Shown one piece after another: positions 45,490 through 57,309 of a stretch of DNA of 64,000 nt; positions within the stretch are counted from its first letter, which is position 1, and the number at the start of each line of letters is the position of its first letter. The DNA lies in contig CM053326.1 in the NCBI GenBank assembly GCA_028583605.1, positions 8,626,587-8,690,586 on the forward strand, read 5' to 3'. The stretch comes from Dastarcus helophoroides (Eukaryota; Arthropoda; Insecta; Coleoptera; Bothrideridae). The notes under the pieces are model-generated. The model ran no database searches and was not told where the DNA came from. It worked only from the letters and a program-made list of their open reading frames with translations. Position numbers and translations under genes: made by a program.

Positions 45490-47145
45490 AATGTGAAGTG
45501 CATCCCATTTTAGATGGTTTTGGCCTGCTATTTCCGGCAGAGATTAGGGATCCGGGTTCTTATAAACTTAAGTCAATTTTGTAAGATAAATTATCTGATC
45601 ATAACAACAATGTTGTATTTTTACCCGCTTTAGCAAAATTTTGAAAAATTTAAAATTTTCAAAAATGTTAGATTGTTTGTAGCTCTATTCCGCTTAACTG
45701 CAATGTAAATTGTTGATGTAAATTGTTCTTCATATAGTTTTTCTAGTAGAATTTAATTTGGTTAATGTTTTTTAATTGACCGTAAAATGAGGTAGATAAA
45801 CGCAATGCTTTCAAACTAACCTCAGACTTTAGCAGTACGACGTCCGAGAAAATATAGTTCCGCTCAAATACGTTTATTTTGTGGAAGCGGGAGCTCTTTG
45901 TTCCTTTTTATCTTGAACAGTGTAATCACTCACTCAGAAAATATCCAAACTGATTGAAAATGTTTATTCGATATTCGTTACCTGCAGCGGGATATGTTTT
46001 TAAGTAAGTAATATTACTACACATTCGCGGATGAGAGTTTTAATCCTGACCTAATTATAACAACACAGAAAAACGACTACTTTTGAATACCAAATAAAAC
46101 AATAGCAAAGCCAATAACAACAAGAACACGTGACCCAATGATGAAATATAAGATAAATAAATTATGTTAGGTTCACAGGTGAGAAGAATACCTGATAAAT
46201 ATTTTGAAAAAAGCAAATCACGTCACAAAAATATAAAACGTAAATTATTTTAGAATTTAGGATTATATCATCCTTTAGGTTTTTAATTATCCCCTCCTTA
46301 GCACGCTACCTTACTTATCTTGGAGTTATGAATGTCTAAATCCTTGATTGGGATTGACATTTAAACTTTCACATTATTAGTAGAATAACTTCCAAACAGT
46401 GCTAACTAACCTCTTGTAAGTTTAACAATTTTACCATGATTCATCGTTGAGCACATGAGTATTTAACCATTTTTTGCTGCTTGAAAACAACCACGTTTAA
46501 CCGAAACTACATCTACGTCGACGTTAAACTTTAAAATTAGTGTCAAGGCATTAGAATACAAAAGCTTTTATCTGCTGCTCTATAAAACTCATAAACGTCT
46601 CTTTTGACCTGTCGTCGACGTTAAACGTTCTCCATAATCCCCCTGTAAGAGATGGCTTCCTAAACGTTTGACATCACGTAGCACACTGGGGAATTTTCTT
46701 ATTGGTCAATGTTATACTCAGTCTCGCTCTTAATAAATTAATAGAAAAATCATCGTAGCTTCAAAATTTTCTAAAGTAGATATATAAATTTTTAATATAT
46801 TTTAAGAAAAGGGGAAAAAACGCTATAGTTTTCATTAAAAAAAATTAGAGCTTTAGGTTATAACTTCAAAATCTTAAACCCTTTTAAAAAATCATTTACA
46901 TCATTAAATTCTACGAGAAACACTGCATTGAAGGCAATTTTAGTCAATTTTTTCTAGTTATCCGGAAAGTAGCTACAAACTGTCTCAAATTTTAGGAGAT
47001 TTTAAATTTTTCTAAATTGTGCTAAAACGAGTAAAGATACAACATTTTTCTTATGACCAGATAATTTATCTCACAAAATTGGCTTAAGTTTATCAAAACC
47101 CGGAAATAGTAGTTATAGGGCAAAACCATCGAAAATGAAATGCAC
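45490..47145. mobile_element. Palindromic element with about 280-bp diverged inverted arms
   Basis: Left arm 45490-45780 and right arm about 46880-47145 are inverted copies sharing AAACTTAAGYCAATTTTGT, AGATAAATTATCTG and AACAATGTTGTAT-like blocks. The 1.1-kb centre has no recognisable coding. Arms are clearly diverged, so the insertion is old. Exact ends and target duplication could not be read. Confidence 0.65.
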
Positions 47146-47547
47146 TGTACATATCCGTGGAAAAACACGTAGGAAATTTGTTAGATTTAAAATTAATTAA
47201 CAAGAAAAAAAATCAAAATATTTTTGATGTAGTTGCTATAACTTTGAATAATTGAAACTATTCAATATTTAATAACCAGTATATTTGAACCATTTATCTT
47301 TTACCTAAGACAGTATAGTCTATAAATAACGAATTTCATTTAATCATATATCGAACAGTTCAAGCATGATTAATATTAGATGATATGAGATTTTTATCTG
47401 ATGAACTCTTGATCTAAGAGATAAGGTAAAGTATTGCAAATCTCTTTTGAAGTACACCGTAATTGGGGATGAAAATTGAATATTATTCCCCAAATTTATA
47501 AAAGTCAAAATTTCACCTTGGGAATTTTATGATACCTAATTACTTAC
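47146..47547 (-). other. Start of TMTC intron 1
   Basis: The GTAAGT splice donor occupies 47547-47542 on the minus strand. Sequence to the left is AT-rich intron with no further exon recognised. The next exon is presumed to lie outside the window. Confidence 0.6.
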
Positions 47548-47633
47548 CGGTCGTCGTAGACAAATCCAGCATCCAAAGTGTTGTAATATAAGAGAAAAGC
47601 GACCAAGCAGCAAACGGTGCTGACATAATCCAT
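47548..47633 (-). CDS. Tmtc: First coding exon of a TMTC-family protein (O-mannosyltransferase, TPR repeats)
   Basis: ATG at 47633 opens MDYVSTVCCLVAFLLYYNTL and then DAGFVYDDR. The last codon is split (CG|G) by a consensus donor, CCG|GTAAGT. A hydrophobic first membrane segment followed by a lumenal N-[TS]-L-x-[AC]-x-F-[VC]-[YF]-DD motif is the start of TMTC proteins, ER membrane enzymes that O-mannosylate cadherins; the DD pair is part of the GT-C catalytic loop. Insect TMTC1/2 proteins, as I recall them, begin much like this; the paralogue is not certain. The upstream 270 bases are GC-richer than the surroundings, as expected for 5' UTR and promoter. Only 86 coding bases are in the window. 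Confidence 0.75.
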
Positions 47634-47910
47634 GCTGGGGTCAGTTCATCGAAGAAGATACCAGAGCGCGTGACTTGTTGCTTGCTTTCCGTCGTCTGTC
47701 GATCCCTTCACGAAACCGGAGCTAATCTCGGCGAGGTGCTGAAATATGCCGGATCATTTACACTGTCCGTGCCTCGCTTGCACATTACTCTCTCTCGGTG
47801 GAAAAACTCCTGAAAAGGGTTGCGAGCCCACGGAGAGAACTGATTCGGATCTTTCGCAGTTTTTCCGCCACCCTAACGACCTGGTAATGCGCTCCTGTTT
47901 AACGAAAAAC
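47634..47910 (-). promoter_or_regulatory. Putative 5' UTR and promoter region of the TMTC gene
   Basis: This stretch is visibly richer in G, C and CpG than the rest of the window and lies directly upstream of the TMTC start codon. It shows none of the repeat families of the window. No TATA box is evident; the transcription start cannot be placed from sequence alone. Confidence 0.5.
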
Positions 47911-49200
47911 TAAATTAATTAGATTCTGAGCTGATTTTGCTTTAAGCCACATAGCTAACTACATCCAAGTCGACCCGAGCTTTTTCTCTTTTACTGAAAT
48001 TACTTTTTTTTGCCTGACGAGCTATCTGCTTTTACGGAGTTCTGACTTTACCTATGCTAACATGTTTTGGGTTAACTTCAGACCTTTTTAAAGGAAATAT
48101 TTAAGCATGTTAACATGGTGATTGCTGATTATGCTTATGTCACTTCTTCTAAGTAGTACATTAAATATATGAGCTACAGAATAAGTGATAAGCGGATAAA
48201 GTAATTCGTCTTTACTGGTTTAGTTTTATTTAGGTATAGGATAATTGAATATCTTTGGCATTTAATTACGAAAGTGTAGTTGTCGATGTAGAGTGAATAA
48301 AAATTAAATAATTCTAAAGAAAATAAAGCGTGATATTGCAAATTATATTTCCCTGAAGGCTAGAAACGCGATATTTATAGTTTGATTGATTGATTGCCTA
48401 GTGTTTTCATTATCATGTTACTGCAAATAATCACCGTAGTTTAAATTCAGGTTGATATAAATATTCAGGTAACTAAGGTTACCATCCAGCAGGCAGACAC
48501 CAAAATTTAAAATTTTAAAATAAACAATGTGGTTTGTTGTCATTACTGACCCCTCTATATTTGTTGCAAAATGTGAAACGCAACACGCAAATGCAAAAAC
48601 GCAACGCAACACGCAATGTCACATTGGATACGCTACTAATAATGAACGCATCGCAAAAGTTGAATTGTATCTGCGTTTTGAGTCACGATTTTTTTTTGTA
48701 AAATAAAAGAATTTACAAGGTTCTACTAAATGACTTTAGATTAAAAGGAGAAAAGCGTAAAGGAATAATATGTTAAAATATTAGACAAAAGTTACGGATG
48801 CGTCAAATATCTAGTTGTGGGAGTAAGTCATTCTTAAAATATTAAGGAGCCGTGTAATTTCCCAGTATATTTGAGGTTGGTTAGAACAAATTATCGACGA
48901 CACCTATCACTGTTATTTAATCTGTTTCTCAATATTTCAAAAACATCAATGTTAAGCAATAGTATATTTTACAACAAATTATGGAATAGTGCATATTGAA
49001 CACGGGCGAAAAGCTTGTAGCCCGAGCCCCAGGCGAGGGTTACGTTTGCGCTAGTGTGGAATATACCATTCCAAACGTGTTGTAGACTATACGTTCTCTA
49101 ACAAAATTATAGAAAAACTCGTAAATGTTCATAAAAATCTTCAATATAAATTACAATTTTGAAACGCGAAGTTTGAAATTAATAGTTTTTTGTTACATAC
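47911..49200. other. Upstream flank of TMTC, no gene recognised
   Basis: AT-rich sequence; an imperfect GCAACACGCAA tandem occurs near 48575-48620. Nothing else recognised. Confidence 0.45.
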
Positions 49201-49578
49201 TGCAACACAATGTAAATAGATGGAATAGAATTTAGAATAGAATTGTAGAATTTAGTACATAAGAAAAGTTTCTAGAATGATCTGATAAGGGGAAAGAGAC
49301 CGCGATAACGAAGCAAACGGCAGATAAGCGTTCCCGAAATTTCGGCAAACGATAAGCCTTATCTGTCGGATTGTTCTAGAACCTGGATGCCAAAACTATA
49401 TAACGCGGTCAGCTTTCCCTCGAGTCAGTTAGTTAGAGTCAGTCAATGTAATTAGTGAGTTAGTAGTTAGAAGTACATAAGTGAGTTATTGTTCAGTTAT
49501 AGTGATCCGAATTTAGTTTGGTGATAAAGTGGGTATTATTCAATGTGTTAATCAATTCGAACCGATAAGCCCGTAACA
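49201..49578 (+). mobile_element. Solo LTR of the Gypsy-type family
   Basis: It runs TGCAACACAATG to CGTAACA, flanked by ATAC at 49197-49200 and 49579-49582. It is more diverged than the copy at 40441 (for example TATATAACG where that copy has TATAAAAGG). Confidence 0.92.
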
Positions 49579-51190
49579 ATACATATAACCATAACAACAA
49601 AAACAAATTATTTGTAATCCTGACCTAAAATGAATCTAAGTGGCTTACAATTCGTCGAAAGCCGAGCTGCAATATTTATATCCGATATATAGAATTAGGA
49701 GTATTCAGAACGAGTGCCGGAATCACATTTATTTCATCCTAATTTTTTAGTGGCGTGCATATAATGAAGGCAAAAAGGCATTGCCTACCCCAGCAAAATC
49801 AGAAAAAAAAATGTAATTGTTCCTAAATAAAACTAATTTTTCAGCAGACACAGTATTTCGCTTTATTAATAATTTGTTTCCCTTTTCGATCATTAAAAAA
49901 GGTAGAAACTTTTAAAATTTATTCAAGGTTATTGCAAAGTTAACACGAATACGGTAATATTCCAGTGAACAGTCACACTCCATCACAATATTCCCCTGAA
50001 GGTGGCCAATAAGCCAAAGGCATAGGCAGATAACAACAATATCATAGCGCTTATGTGGAGATGTAAAGGCAGCACCTTTTATTTGCTAATGTATATATTG
50101 CAGCGACACCTTTGTTACAGTGGACGTACATTACGTTAGAACTTTCCATTTCGGTAAATCCCCTAGAAATTAACTTATTAGGCAAATTGTAGTCTTGTTA
50201 TCAACGTCTACGTTCCCTGTGTGTTTTGTAGTGTTTATTTAGTACAAACCGAATTCATTCGTTTTATTTTATAACAAGCTTTATTCAAGATATTTAATAT
50301 ATACATAGTGTTGAACTGTTGTGTTATTGTTAGTTTATTGAACTGTTAGTGAAGAAAATGCAGTGAAAATGAGGTGAAAACTGCTTACAGTGTCTAAAAA
50401 ACTTTTATTGGTGTTCATAAACACGAAATTACCGTGACAGGACGTCTTATTCCTCTACTTAAACTTGTATTTGGATATTTTGGTAAAAAAAAATGTATAT
50501 GCAATTAGAAATAGATTGTTATTTTCAAAAGAAAAAAATACGTGGACTGAAAAGTTTAATAATTCATAAAGTTTAGTTCCATTTTCAAACAGGTGAATAG
50601 GATTCTTGCAACGACTTTCTGCTCTGTAAGTACACGATAATATTTGCTACATTACATTTACTCCAACGTTTACTTTTGCCTGTATCGGAATCATTGGATA
50701 TTTATTTGCCTATCCTGTCTCAAATGGCACTGCACGCCACTGTAATTTTTAGGCATAGAATGTGCAGTTTCTTTAATAGTGTTAGAGAAAATACATACAT
50801 AGCCCATTTCAGATAAAACTGCATCAGAGTAGGCACTGAACTTCTAATTTTGTAGTGACAACAGCATGAGCTGATAATATATAGACATGGTTGTGTAGAA
50901 GAATGTTCTGTGTTTTAAAAATTTTAACCTAAATATCATTAAAACTTTTGATTTGTTGTCGGTTGTTTTAAGAGTGATTCTTTTATATTTTATGGTAAAA
51001 ATTATCAAATTGTTAATAATCCCAATAAAAAAATATGGAAAACATTTGATCTGACCATTTCTGTTAAACATTTCCTGAAATATAGGCAACATATTAATCA
51101 TTGAAAAAAGTTACGAGCGATGATAAAATATTGGGCACGTATAAAAATTTGACCGAAATGCGTCTAGAAAGTGGAGTAGCTCCGACTGCT
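49579..51190. other. Gap without recognised genes
   Basis: AT-rich; no coding domain recognised. Confidence 0.45.
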
Positions 51191-51228
<38 letters not shown>

Positions 51229-51287
51229 GCTCTCTCTCTCTCTCTCCCTCTCTCCCTCCCTCTCCCACTTTCTCTCTCCACCCCCCC

Positions 51288-51326
<39 letters not shown>
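51191..51326. repeat. (CT)n low-complexity tract
   Basis: CT repeat with CCC and TTT interruptions, about 135 bp. Long frames across it on both strands (Ser-Leu and Arg-Glu runs) are products of the repeat and not genes. Confidence 0.97.
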
Positions 51327-52003
51327 GAAATTTGAAAAGAAACTTGCTTTTTCTAAATTTATTTTACACTGCACAGCCTACTTTAAAAATGTAATTTTTC
51401 AAATGCTTTCAAGAAAAATTATTAATTTTGTGACAGATAAGTAAACTACTTTTATCACAATATAATGTTTCGATTAAAAATTGCTAGGATTCTTAAGCAG
51501 CAAAAATATTTATTTCAATTTGGTCAATGTATGTAGTACAGCTGAAGTAATTTCTCAATTTAAAGCGAAAACATAATTATCATTAAAGCCGGACAAGTCA
51601 CACATGAACATATTGATTAAACTCACTATGAATAGACATGAGGATAGGAAAGTAATCTAACTTTTGTCTGGAAGGTAATGCAGCACAATTGAGAAAACAC
51701 GAGCGACACAGTAATTGTATGAAACTGCCAGCATGCTCCAACTTGCATCTAGTGAAATTCACTACAGTTTCAACGGGCATAAAGAACATAATGGAAGAGC
51801 GAAGTAGAGGACTAAGCTCCCCCGTCTAAACAACGCTATATTCTGATTTAATTATATCTGATTGTGAGAGGAGTGAAGTGATTCATTCACAACAATACCT
51901 ATAACCCAAAGCACTATCAATGAAAGCACTTTCTGGCATACCAACTTATTGAATAACAGCAAGCTTGTTTTTTGTTAATTATCAGGAAATATAAATATTT
52001 AAA
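51327..52003. other. Gap without recognised genes
   Basis: Nothing recognised. A 63-codon minus-strand frame at 51598-51789 has no known domain. Confidence 0.45.
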
Positions 52004-52005
52004 TA

Positions 52006-54642
52006 TACAGGGTAGGCCACGCTGAACGTTGCGGCCTCTAGGAGGTATGGGGTAACATATTTTAAAAAATAAATATAGCAGTTAAATATTGGACGCTAAG
52101 GTGTACATGCTAAAAATATTTTCAAATATACAGGGTGTTTCAAAAAATTGCTACATATCAAAGTTGTGATTTTTTAAAGGAGACACTATGTTTTTTCCTC
52201 ATTTTTAAATTCAGTGCAAAAAAGTACGTCAGTTTTATTCAGGTTTCCCTGTACCAAAACCTTACCCTTTTTAAATTAATCAGGTTTTTTTAAAAAAGAC
52301 GAGTTTTGCAAAATATTAATCTTACTCCCGAAAGTGAAAAATTTTAATAGTGGCGTCTTCAAATTTTTATTTGGCATACCTCTTGCTAGAAAATGCAGTT
52401 GGGGCAAATACCTAACTTTATAATAGGACGTTTCAAATTTACCGAAACATTTACTCGAAGTTGGGATTTCAATTTCTTTGTAAATTTAAATGGAACACCC
52501 AGTATATTTTTATTTTAAATACTAGAAAATTTAATTCTCTTTCAGATGGTATGCACTTTTTTTACTTGAGTTCACTGGTTTGAGAGATAAAACTCATTTT
52601 TGACGAATTATGCTGCTTTTAATCCGATATCCAAGATAAAATAACATTTGATCATAGTTGGCAGACATCAGTGAGCTGACGTAACTCTTATAATAAGTTA
52701 AATTGCACTTTCTTAATTCAAGAGAGTTTATGTTGACTTCTTCATTAAGTTAGTAGTTGAATTTGCTAAAATGGGAGGATATTCTGTTGACGAAAAGGTC
52801 AACATGATTTTGACAATAGGTGAATGTTACGAAAACTGTTTATTAGCATCCAGAGTACACGCTCAAAAATTTTCGGATAAAAGGCATCCAGATAAAAATG
52901 TCTTTAAAAGACTGTTCGCAAGATTTCGTGAATCAGGTACCATTGGTTATGAAACCCGTAAAATGTCAAAACCTGTTACGGGAAACGAAGAAAATGAGTT
53001 TCTTATAATGCAGTTAATTACTGAAAACCCTAATGTAAGTACCAGAATTCTTAAAAAAGAAACTACGATAAGCAGAACAAGTATACGAAGAATACTTAAG
53101 AAACATCAATATCATCCATATCACGATGAAATGCACCAACATATGTACGGAAGAGATTTTGAAAGACGTTTGGAACTCTGTGTATGGTTTCTTGAGAAAG
53201 TTGGAGAAGAACCTGACTTTTATGGTTCTATTTTATTCACAGATGAATGCACGTTCCATAATACCGGCCTAGTTAATCGTCACAATTTTCATTTTTATAG
53301 CACTGAAAATCCACATTTATTTCGTAGTCAGGATTATCAAAATCGTTGGAGCGTTAATGTATTTGGTGGAGTTATTGGCAATAACGTCGTTCGGCCATAC
53401 TTTTTTGATGGTTCCTTAAGTGGGCAAGTTTTTTTAAGATTTCTAAAAACACATTTCTGGATTATACTAGAAAATGTACCCTTAAATACAAGGCCAAAAA
53501 TGTGGGTTCAGTTACACGGAGCTCCTGCCCATTTTGACACTTCCGTAAAGGAATATTTAAATAGGAAATTTCAAAATAAATGGATTGGTAGAGGCGGTCC
53601 CCATAGCTGGCCATCCAGATCGCCGGACCTAACCCCAATGGAATTTTTTCTATGGGGGTATGTAAAAAACATTGTATACAATGTTTCCCCTACCACCCCA
53701 GAGGACATGAAAATTCGAATACGAAATGCTTTTGAAACAATTGACGAAAGTATTTTAACAAATGTTAAGAACTCTTTTAAGAAAAGAATAAGACTTTGTG
53801 TAGAACAAAATGGTTCCCTCATTGAACATTTGTTGAAGTGGAACATTGTTTTTTATTTCTGTTGGATATTAGTTTCGCAATTTCATTAAATACTGCACTA
53901 AGTATGTAGTTGTCTTTTTTAAATAAAACTATTTGTAAATTAAGCTAGGTTAAAACAAATGAAATTACTTTACATAAGTCACTATAGTTTAGCAAAGCAT
54001 GCCATCCTTGATCAAAATTTGTTTCTTTTTGGATAATGATAAGAAATAGCACAATTCCTGAAAACATTTATATCTCTTAAACTACTAAATTTAAGCATAG
54101 AAAACGTACATACCAACTTAAAGACAATTAAATATGTCATTATTTAAAATTAAAAGATACTGGGTGTTCTATTTAAATTTACAAAGAAAACGACGTCTGA
54201 AGTTTAAGTAAATGTTTCGGTGAATTTGGAACATCCTGTATAAAGTTTGAAACTTGTGCAAACTGCATTTTATAGTAAATGAAAATTTATAGATGACACT
54301 GTCAAAATTATTTACTTCAAGGGATAAAATATTTCTTTTTGAAAACCTTGTATTTTAAAAAGAAGTGGATTTTCTCAAAAAAGATTAGGTTTAGGTATAG
54401 GAAAACCATATAAAAATTGACTTTATTTTTAGCGCTAAATGTAAAAAAAAAAAAAAATATGGTGTCCCTTTTAAAAAATTACAACTCTTATATGTAACTA
54501 TTTCTTAGAAGATCCTGTATATTTGAAAATATTTTTGACATGTAGATCCCAGCAACTCATATTTAAACATAATATTTATTTTTAAAAATATGTTATCTTA
54601 TAGCTCCTAGAGGCCGTAGCGTAGAGGTTGGCCCATCCTGTA
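52006..54642 (+). mobile_element. Mariner-like transposon with about 650-bp terminal inverted repeats, TA target
   Basis: The ends TACAGGGTAGGCC and GGCCCATCCTGTA are flanked by TA (52004-52005 and 54643-54644). Homology between the ends continues inward for about 650 bases (52006-52668 against 53998-54642), including GCGGCCTCTAGGAG, the internal CAGGGTGTTTC and ACACCCAGTAT words and GTAAATTTAAATRGAACACC. The transposase gene fills the space between the arms. Arms this long are unusual for mariner elements, whose repeats are commonly near 30 bp. Confidence 0.9.
52771..53889 (+). CDS. Mariner-like transposase (DD41D/rosa-type spacing) with altered catalytic triad
   Basis: This is a 372-residue uninterrupted frame. 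Residues 1-60 form the helix-turn-helix called DUF4817 in many insects (YSVDEKVNMILTIGEC, RHPDKNVFKRLFARF), and 75-120 the second helix-turn-helix. The catalytic core has Asp158 in LFTDECTF. The second catalytic position, normally Asp in a QxDGAPAH motif, is His249 (VQLHGAPAHF). The third, in SPDLTPMEFFLWG, is Glu291 where relatives usually have Asp (PLDFFLWG). The spacing 249 to 291 (41 residues between) fits the DD41D group. The frame is intact, so the His may be a single late mutation that kills an otherwise complete enzyme, or the protein may persist as a DNA-binding factor. Confidence 0.9.
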   Translation: MGGYSVDEKVNMILTIGECYENCLLASRVHAQKFSDKRHPDKNVFKRLFARFRESGTIGYETRKMSKPVTGNEENEFLIMQLITENPNVSTRILKKETTISRTSIRRILKKHQYHPYHDEMHQHMYGRDFERRLELCVWFLEKVGEEPDFYGSILFTDECTFHNTGLVNRHNFHFYSTENPHLFRSQDYQNRWSVNVFGGVIGNNVVRPYFFDGSLSGQVFLRFLKTHFWIILENVPLNTRPKMWVQLHGAPAHFDTSVKEYLNRKFQNKWIGRGGPHSWPSRSPDLTPMEFFLWGYVKNIVYNVSPTTPEDMKIRIRNAFETIDESILTNVKNSFKKRIRLCVEQNGSLIEHLLKWNIVFYFCWILVSQFH

Positions 54643-54644
54643 TA

Positions 54645-55319
54645 TAGGTATATAAAGAAATTCTGATAAATTCAAGAACACCGATATACATATTAACGTA
54701 TTGCAGGATTCAAATGCATTCTCTTGATTGATCGTCGATTATAATTTTATCCATTAATATCGGGTGTAATAGGAGCATGATGCACCCCCTAATTTTTTCT
54801 TTATTTATAAAGATAATATTTATAAACTTGCTACACTTGATGTGCTTATAAAATGTCAAATTTTAACATAAGAATGGCATTCCTACTGCTATAACTTTCT
54901 TTAAAACTGGTACCAACTTTTGATTTTTAAAGGATCAAAAATATTTTTAATCCCATTTTATTTTTCCACCTAGAAGGCTATGACTCATTCTAATTAGTTC
55001 AAATGGACCACATTAATGCCACAAAAATCAAAACACGTAAAAAAGAAGTATTTCATTGTTTTATGACGTGATAAAGTTAACAAAAATGGTTTTTATATAA
55101 GAAATTCATTTTCTTAAATGGCACCATTTTGGTACCGTGGTACTACTAAAAGGTATAGTTAATGGCGAATCTAACAATATTTTCATTTTTGTTGTGAAAT
55201 CAGTAGAACTGAAATTACAGTTAAAAGAAATTAAAAGTTTCGGTTTCAATTTACTTGAAGGCTCACTCACTAGGAACACAAGATAGCTGTGATTTTGATG
55301 GAACGGACTGGTCCTTGGT
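54645..55319. other. Gap without recognised genes
   Basis: Nothing recognised. Confidence 0.5.
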
Positions 55320-55476
55320 TATCTTTAAAAATTGAAACACAGAACTTGTCCCCTGAAACCAAGAAAAATTAAAAAACACAACAAAGGTTGCTCTAAAAAA
55401 GAGAGCAACCTTTGTTGTGTTTTTTAATTTTTCTTGGTTTCAGGGGACAAGTTCTGTGGTTCAATTTTTGAAGATA
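55320..55476. repeat. 75-bp near-perfect hairpin with 7-base loop
   Basis: Left arm 55320-55394 and right arm 55402-55476 differ at about two positions. Their centre is GGTTGCTCT-AAAAAAG-AGAGCAACC. A diverged relative lies at 33910-34072. No coding capacity. Transcripts across it would form long double-stranded RNA. Confidence 0.95.
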
Positions 55477-56960
55477 GCTGTGAAAAACAAATTAAAATCC
55501 TGACTTTTTCTAAGTTTTCATAATTTAAATTTTTGCAGCGTTAATATGGTCGGTTAGAGTAAATTAGGATCATACATGACCTCCTAGGTTTAAACTTAAT
55601 ATGCGCTCGAAAAAATGTTCAGTCCTTTAAAAATCATTTATTTTTTATGTATTGTATGCAGAAAATTGTGCAGATTCTAACAATGTAATAAACAAATAAA
55701 AAGTTGCTGTCAGTTTTTATGGAAGAGGCAGCAGAAGGAATGTTATTTTTATGTTTAATTTAAAATTTTATAAGTACACCAAGTGTAGCAACTTTAAAAA
55801 TGTTATCTTAAATAGAGAAAAAATAGACGGTATACCATGATCCTGTTACAACCCATATACACCACAACTCTTAAGATTGCTAGAAATATATCTGGATGAG
55901 TATCAGAAACTCTGTGTAGACAAAGAACATAAAAAATACAAGATGTCATTAGTTTTGGTTAATATTAATATAAGCTATGTTTCACAAAGTAAAGGTAAAA
56001 GCACATCAATATTTCCGGATAATTGGTCCTTCTGATTTCCAATGAATTATAAAACACATGAAATATTTTGGTCAGCTAAAAGCTAAAAGCAAAAACATGT
56101 ATGTATTACCTGTATTTGCAAATTCGAAATGGACTTTACGATAGACGATTTACATAAAAATAAAAAGCTATTATACATATTCACTCACACATTAAATTAC
56201 ATTTGGATCAATAAACACTCAGGCTATAAACTGCGTATCGTATTATATTTTTGATGCACATTGAAACTCATTTGCTGTCCGTAAACTATTTAAAAGTCCA
56301 TGTTGCATGTCTAGCTATGAAAATGTAGGATATATATTCTTTTCGTTATTGAATACTCTAATCTATAATATTTTACTAATATTAGTCAACAAAAAAATCA
56401 TTTTTTTTCGGAGTTCCCTAAGAGAAAGTAAATTTCAGCTTATCTAATTTATTAGTGGCATCTTATATTTTTATTTATCGAGAAGAAAAATCTATAGATT
56501 TATTATATAGGTTGCTAATTAACCAAAAATAACATCCAGTTAACTAACTTATTTGCAAATCTAATAACGTTTTTAATAATTATCGAAACGTTTCTTTAGA
56601 ACCCATCAATTTGAGTCTGTGGCTATTTTTTGAACAGTTAAAAATTGTTGGTAAAACCAAAAGTGCACACCACGAGAATTTTATAGTTTACAGTTAAATT
56701 TTAGCAGAAATGCAGAAAGTTTGTCAAGCTCAACACGTAAAGATCTACTTTTGTTCCCAAAAATACTCCTAACCAAAACAAACGTACCTACCTTATACCA
56801 CTTTGCCATTTCCATGCGACTAATTACAATGGTTTTAAATTAAAATGTTTTGTTTGGTAACGAGCATCTTTTTTGGTGAACTGACTGTAAGAATTTAAAA
56901 ACTAAATTGTCATCTAAAGGTAACTAATTAATCTGTGCAGCTTCAATTTCCATGACAATT
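55477..56960. other. Gap without recognised genes
   Basis: AT-rich; nothing recognised. Confidence 0.5.
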
Positions 56961-57127
56961 ACGGTGCGTTTACACTCACATAAAATATATTAATGTCAAC
57001 AATCCAGTGAGAAGCTATCCGAGACTCTCATATGTGTAAGTAGGTCTCGGATAAGTTCTCTCAAAATAGTTGACATTTATTTCATAGAGAAATATACGGA
57101 ATAAAGTGTACAATGTAAACGCACCGT
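56961..57127. mobile_element. Short palindromic MITE, 14-bp ends ACGGTGCGTTTACA
   Basis: ACGGTGCGTTTACA (56961-56974) is repeated inverted at 57114-57127. An inner palindrome CTATCCGAGAC / GTCTCGGATA lies in the middle, so the whole 167 bp can fold. The ends resemble the GTGCCGTTTACAC end of the MITE at 10258. Confidence 0.75.
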
Positions 57128-57309
57128 TCAACTACAGTAGATTTCATTTCGGTAATATTCCTACACGTATTTTCTTATATTTAAGTAAGTGTATCCGTAT
57201 TTTGTCTATTTAACAATCGTTAGTATCTTTTACTATTGTATACTCTACTAAAATTGTTGATGTAAATAAATGCATATAATGTGTTTGATAGTGCATATTT
57301 TTAAAATAT

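Noticed and set aside
51101..51394. Long frames on both strands across the CT repeat
   Set aside because: They consist of Ser-Leu or Arg-Glu runs created by the microsatellite; no start context or domain.
53571..53846. 91-codon minus-strand frame
   Set aside because: It is antisense to the mariner-like transposase.
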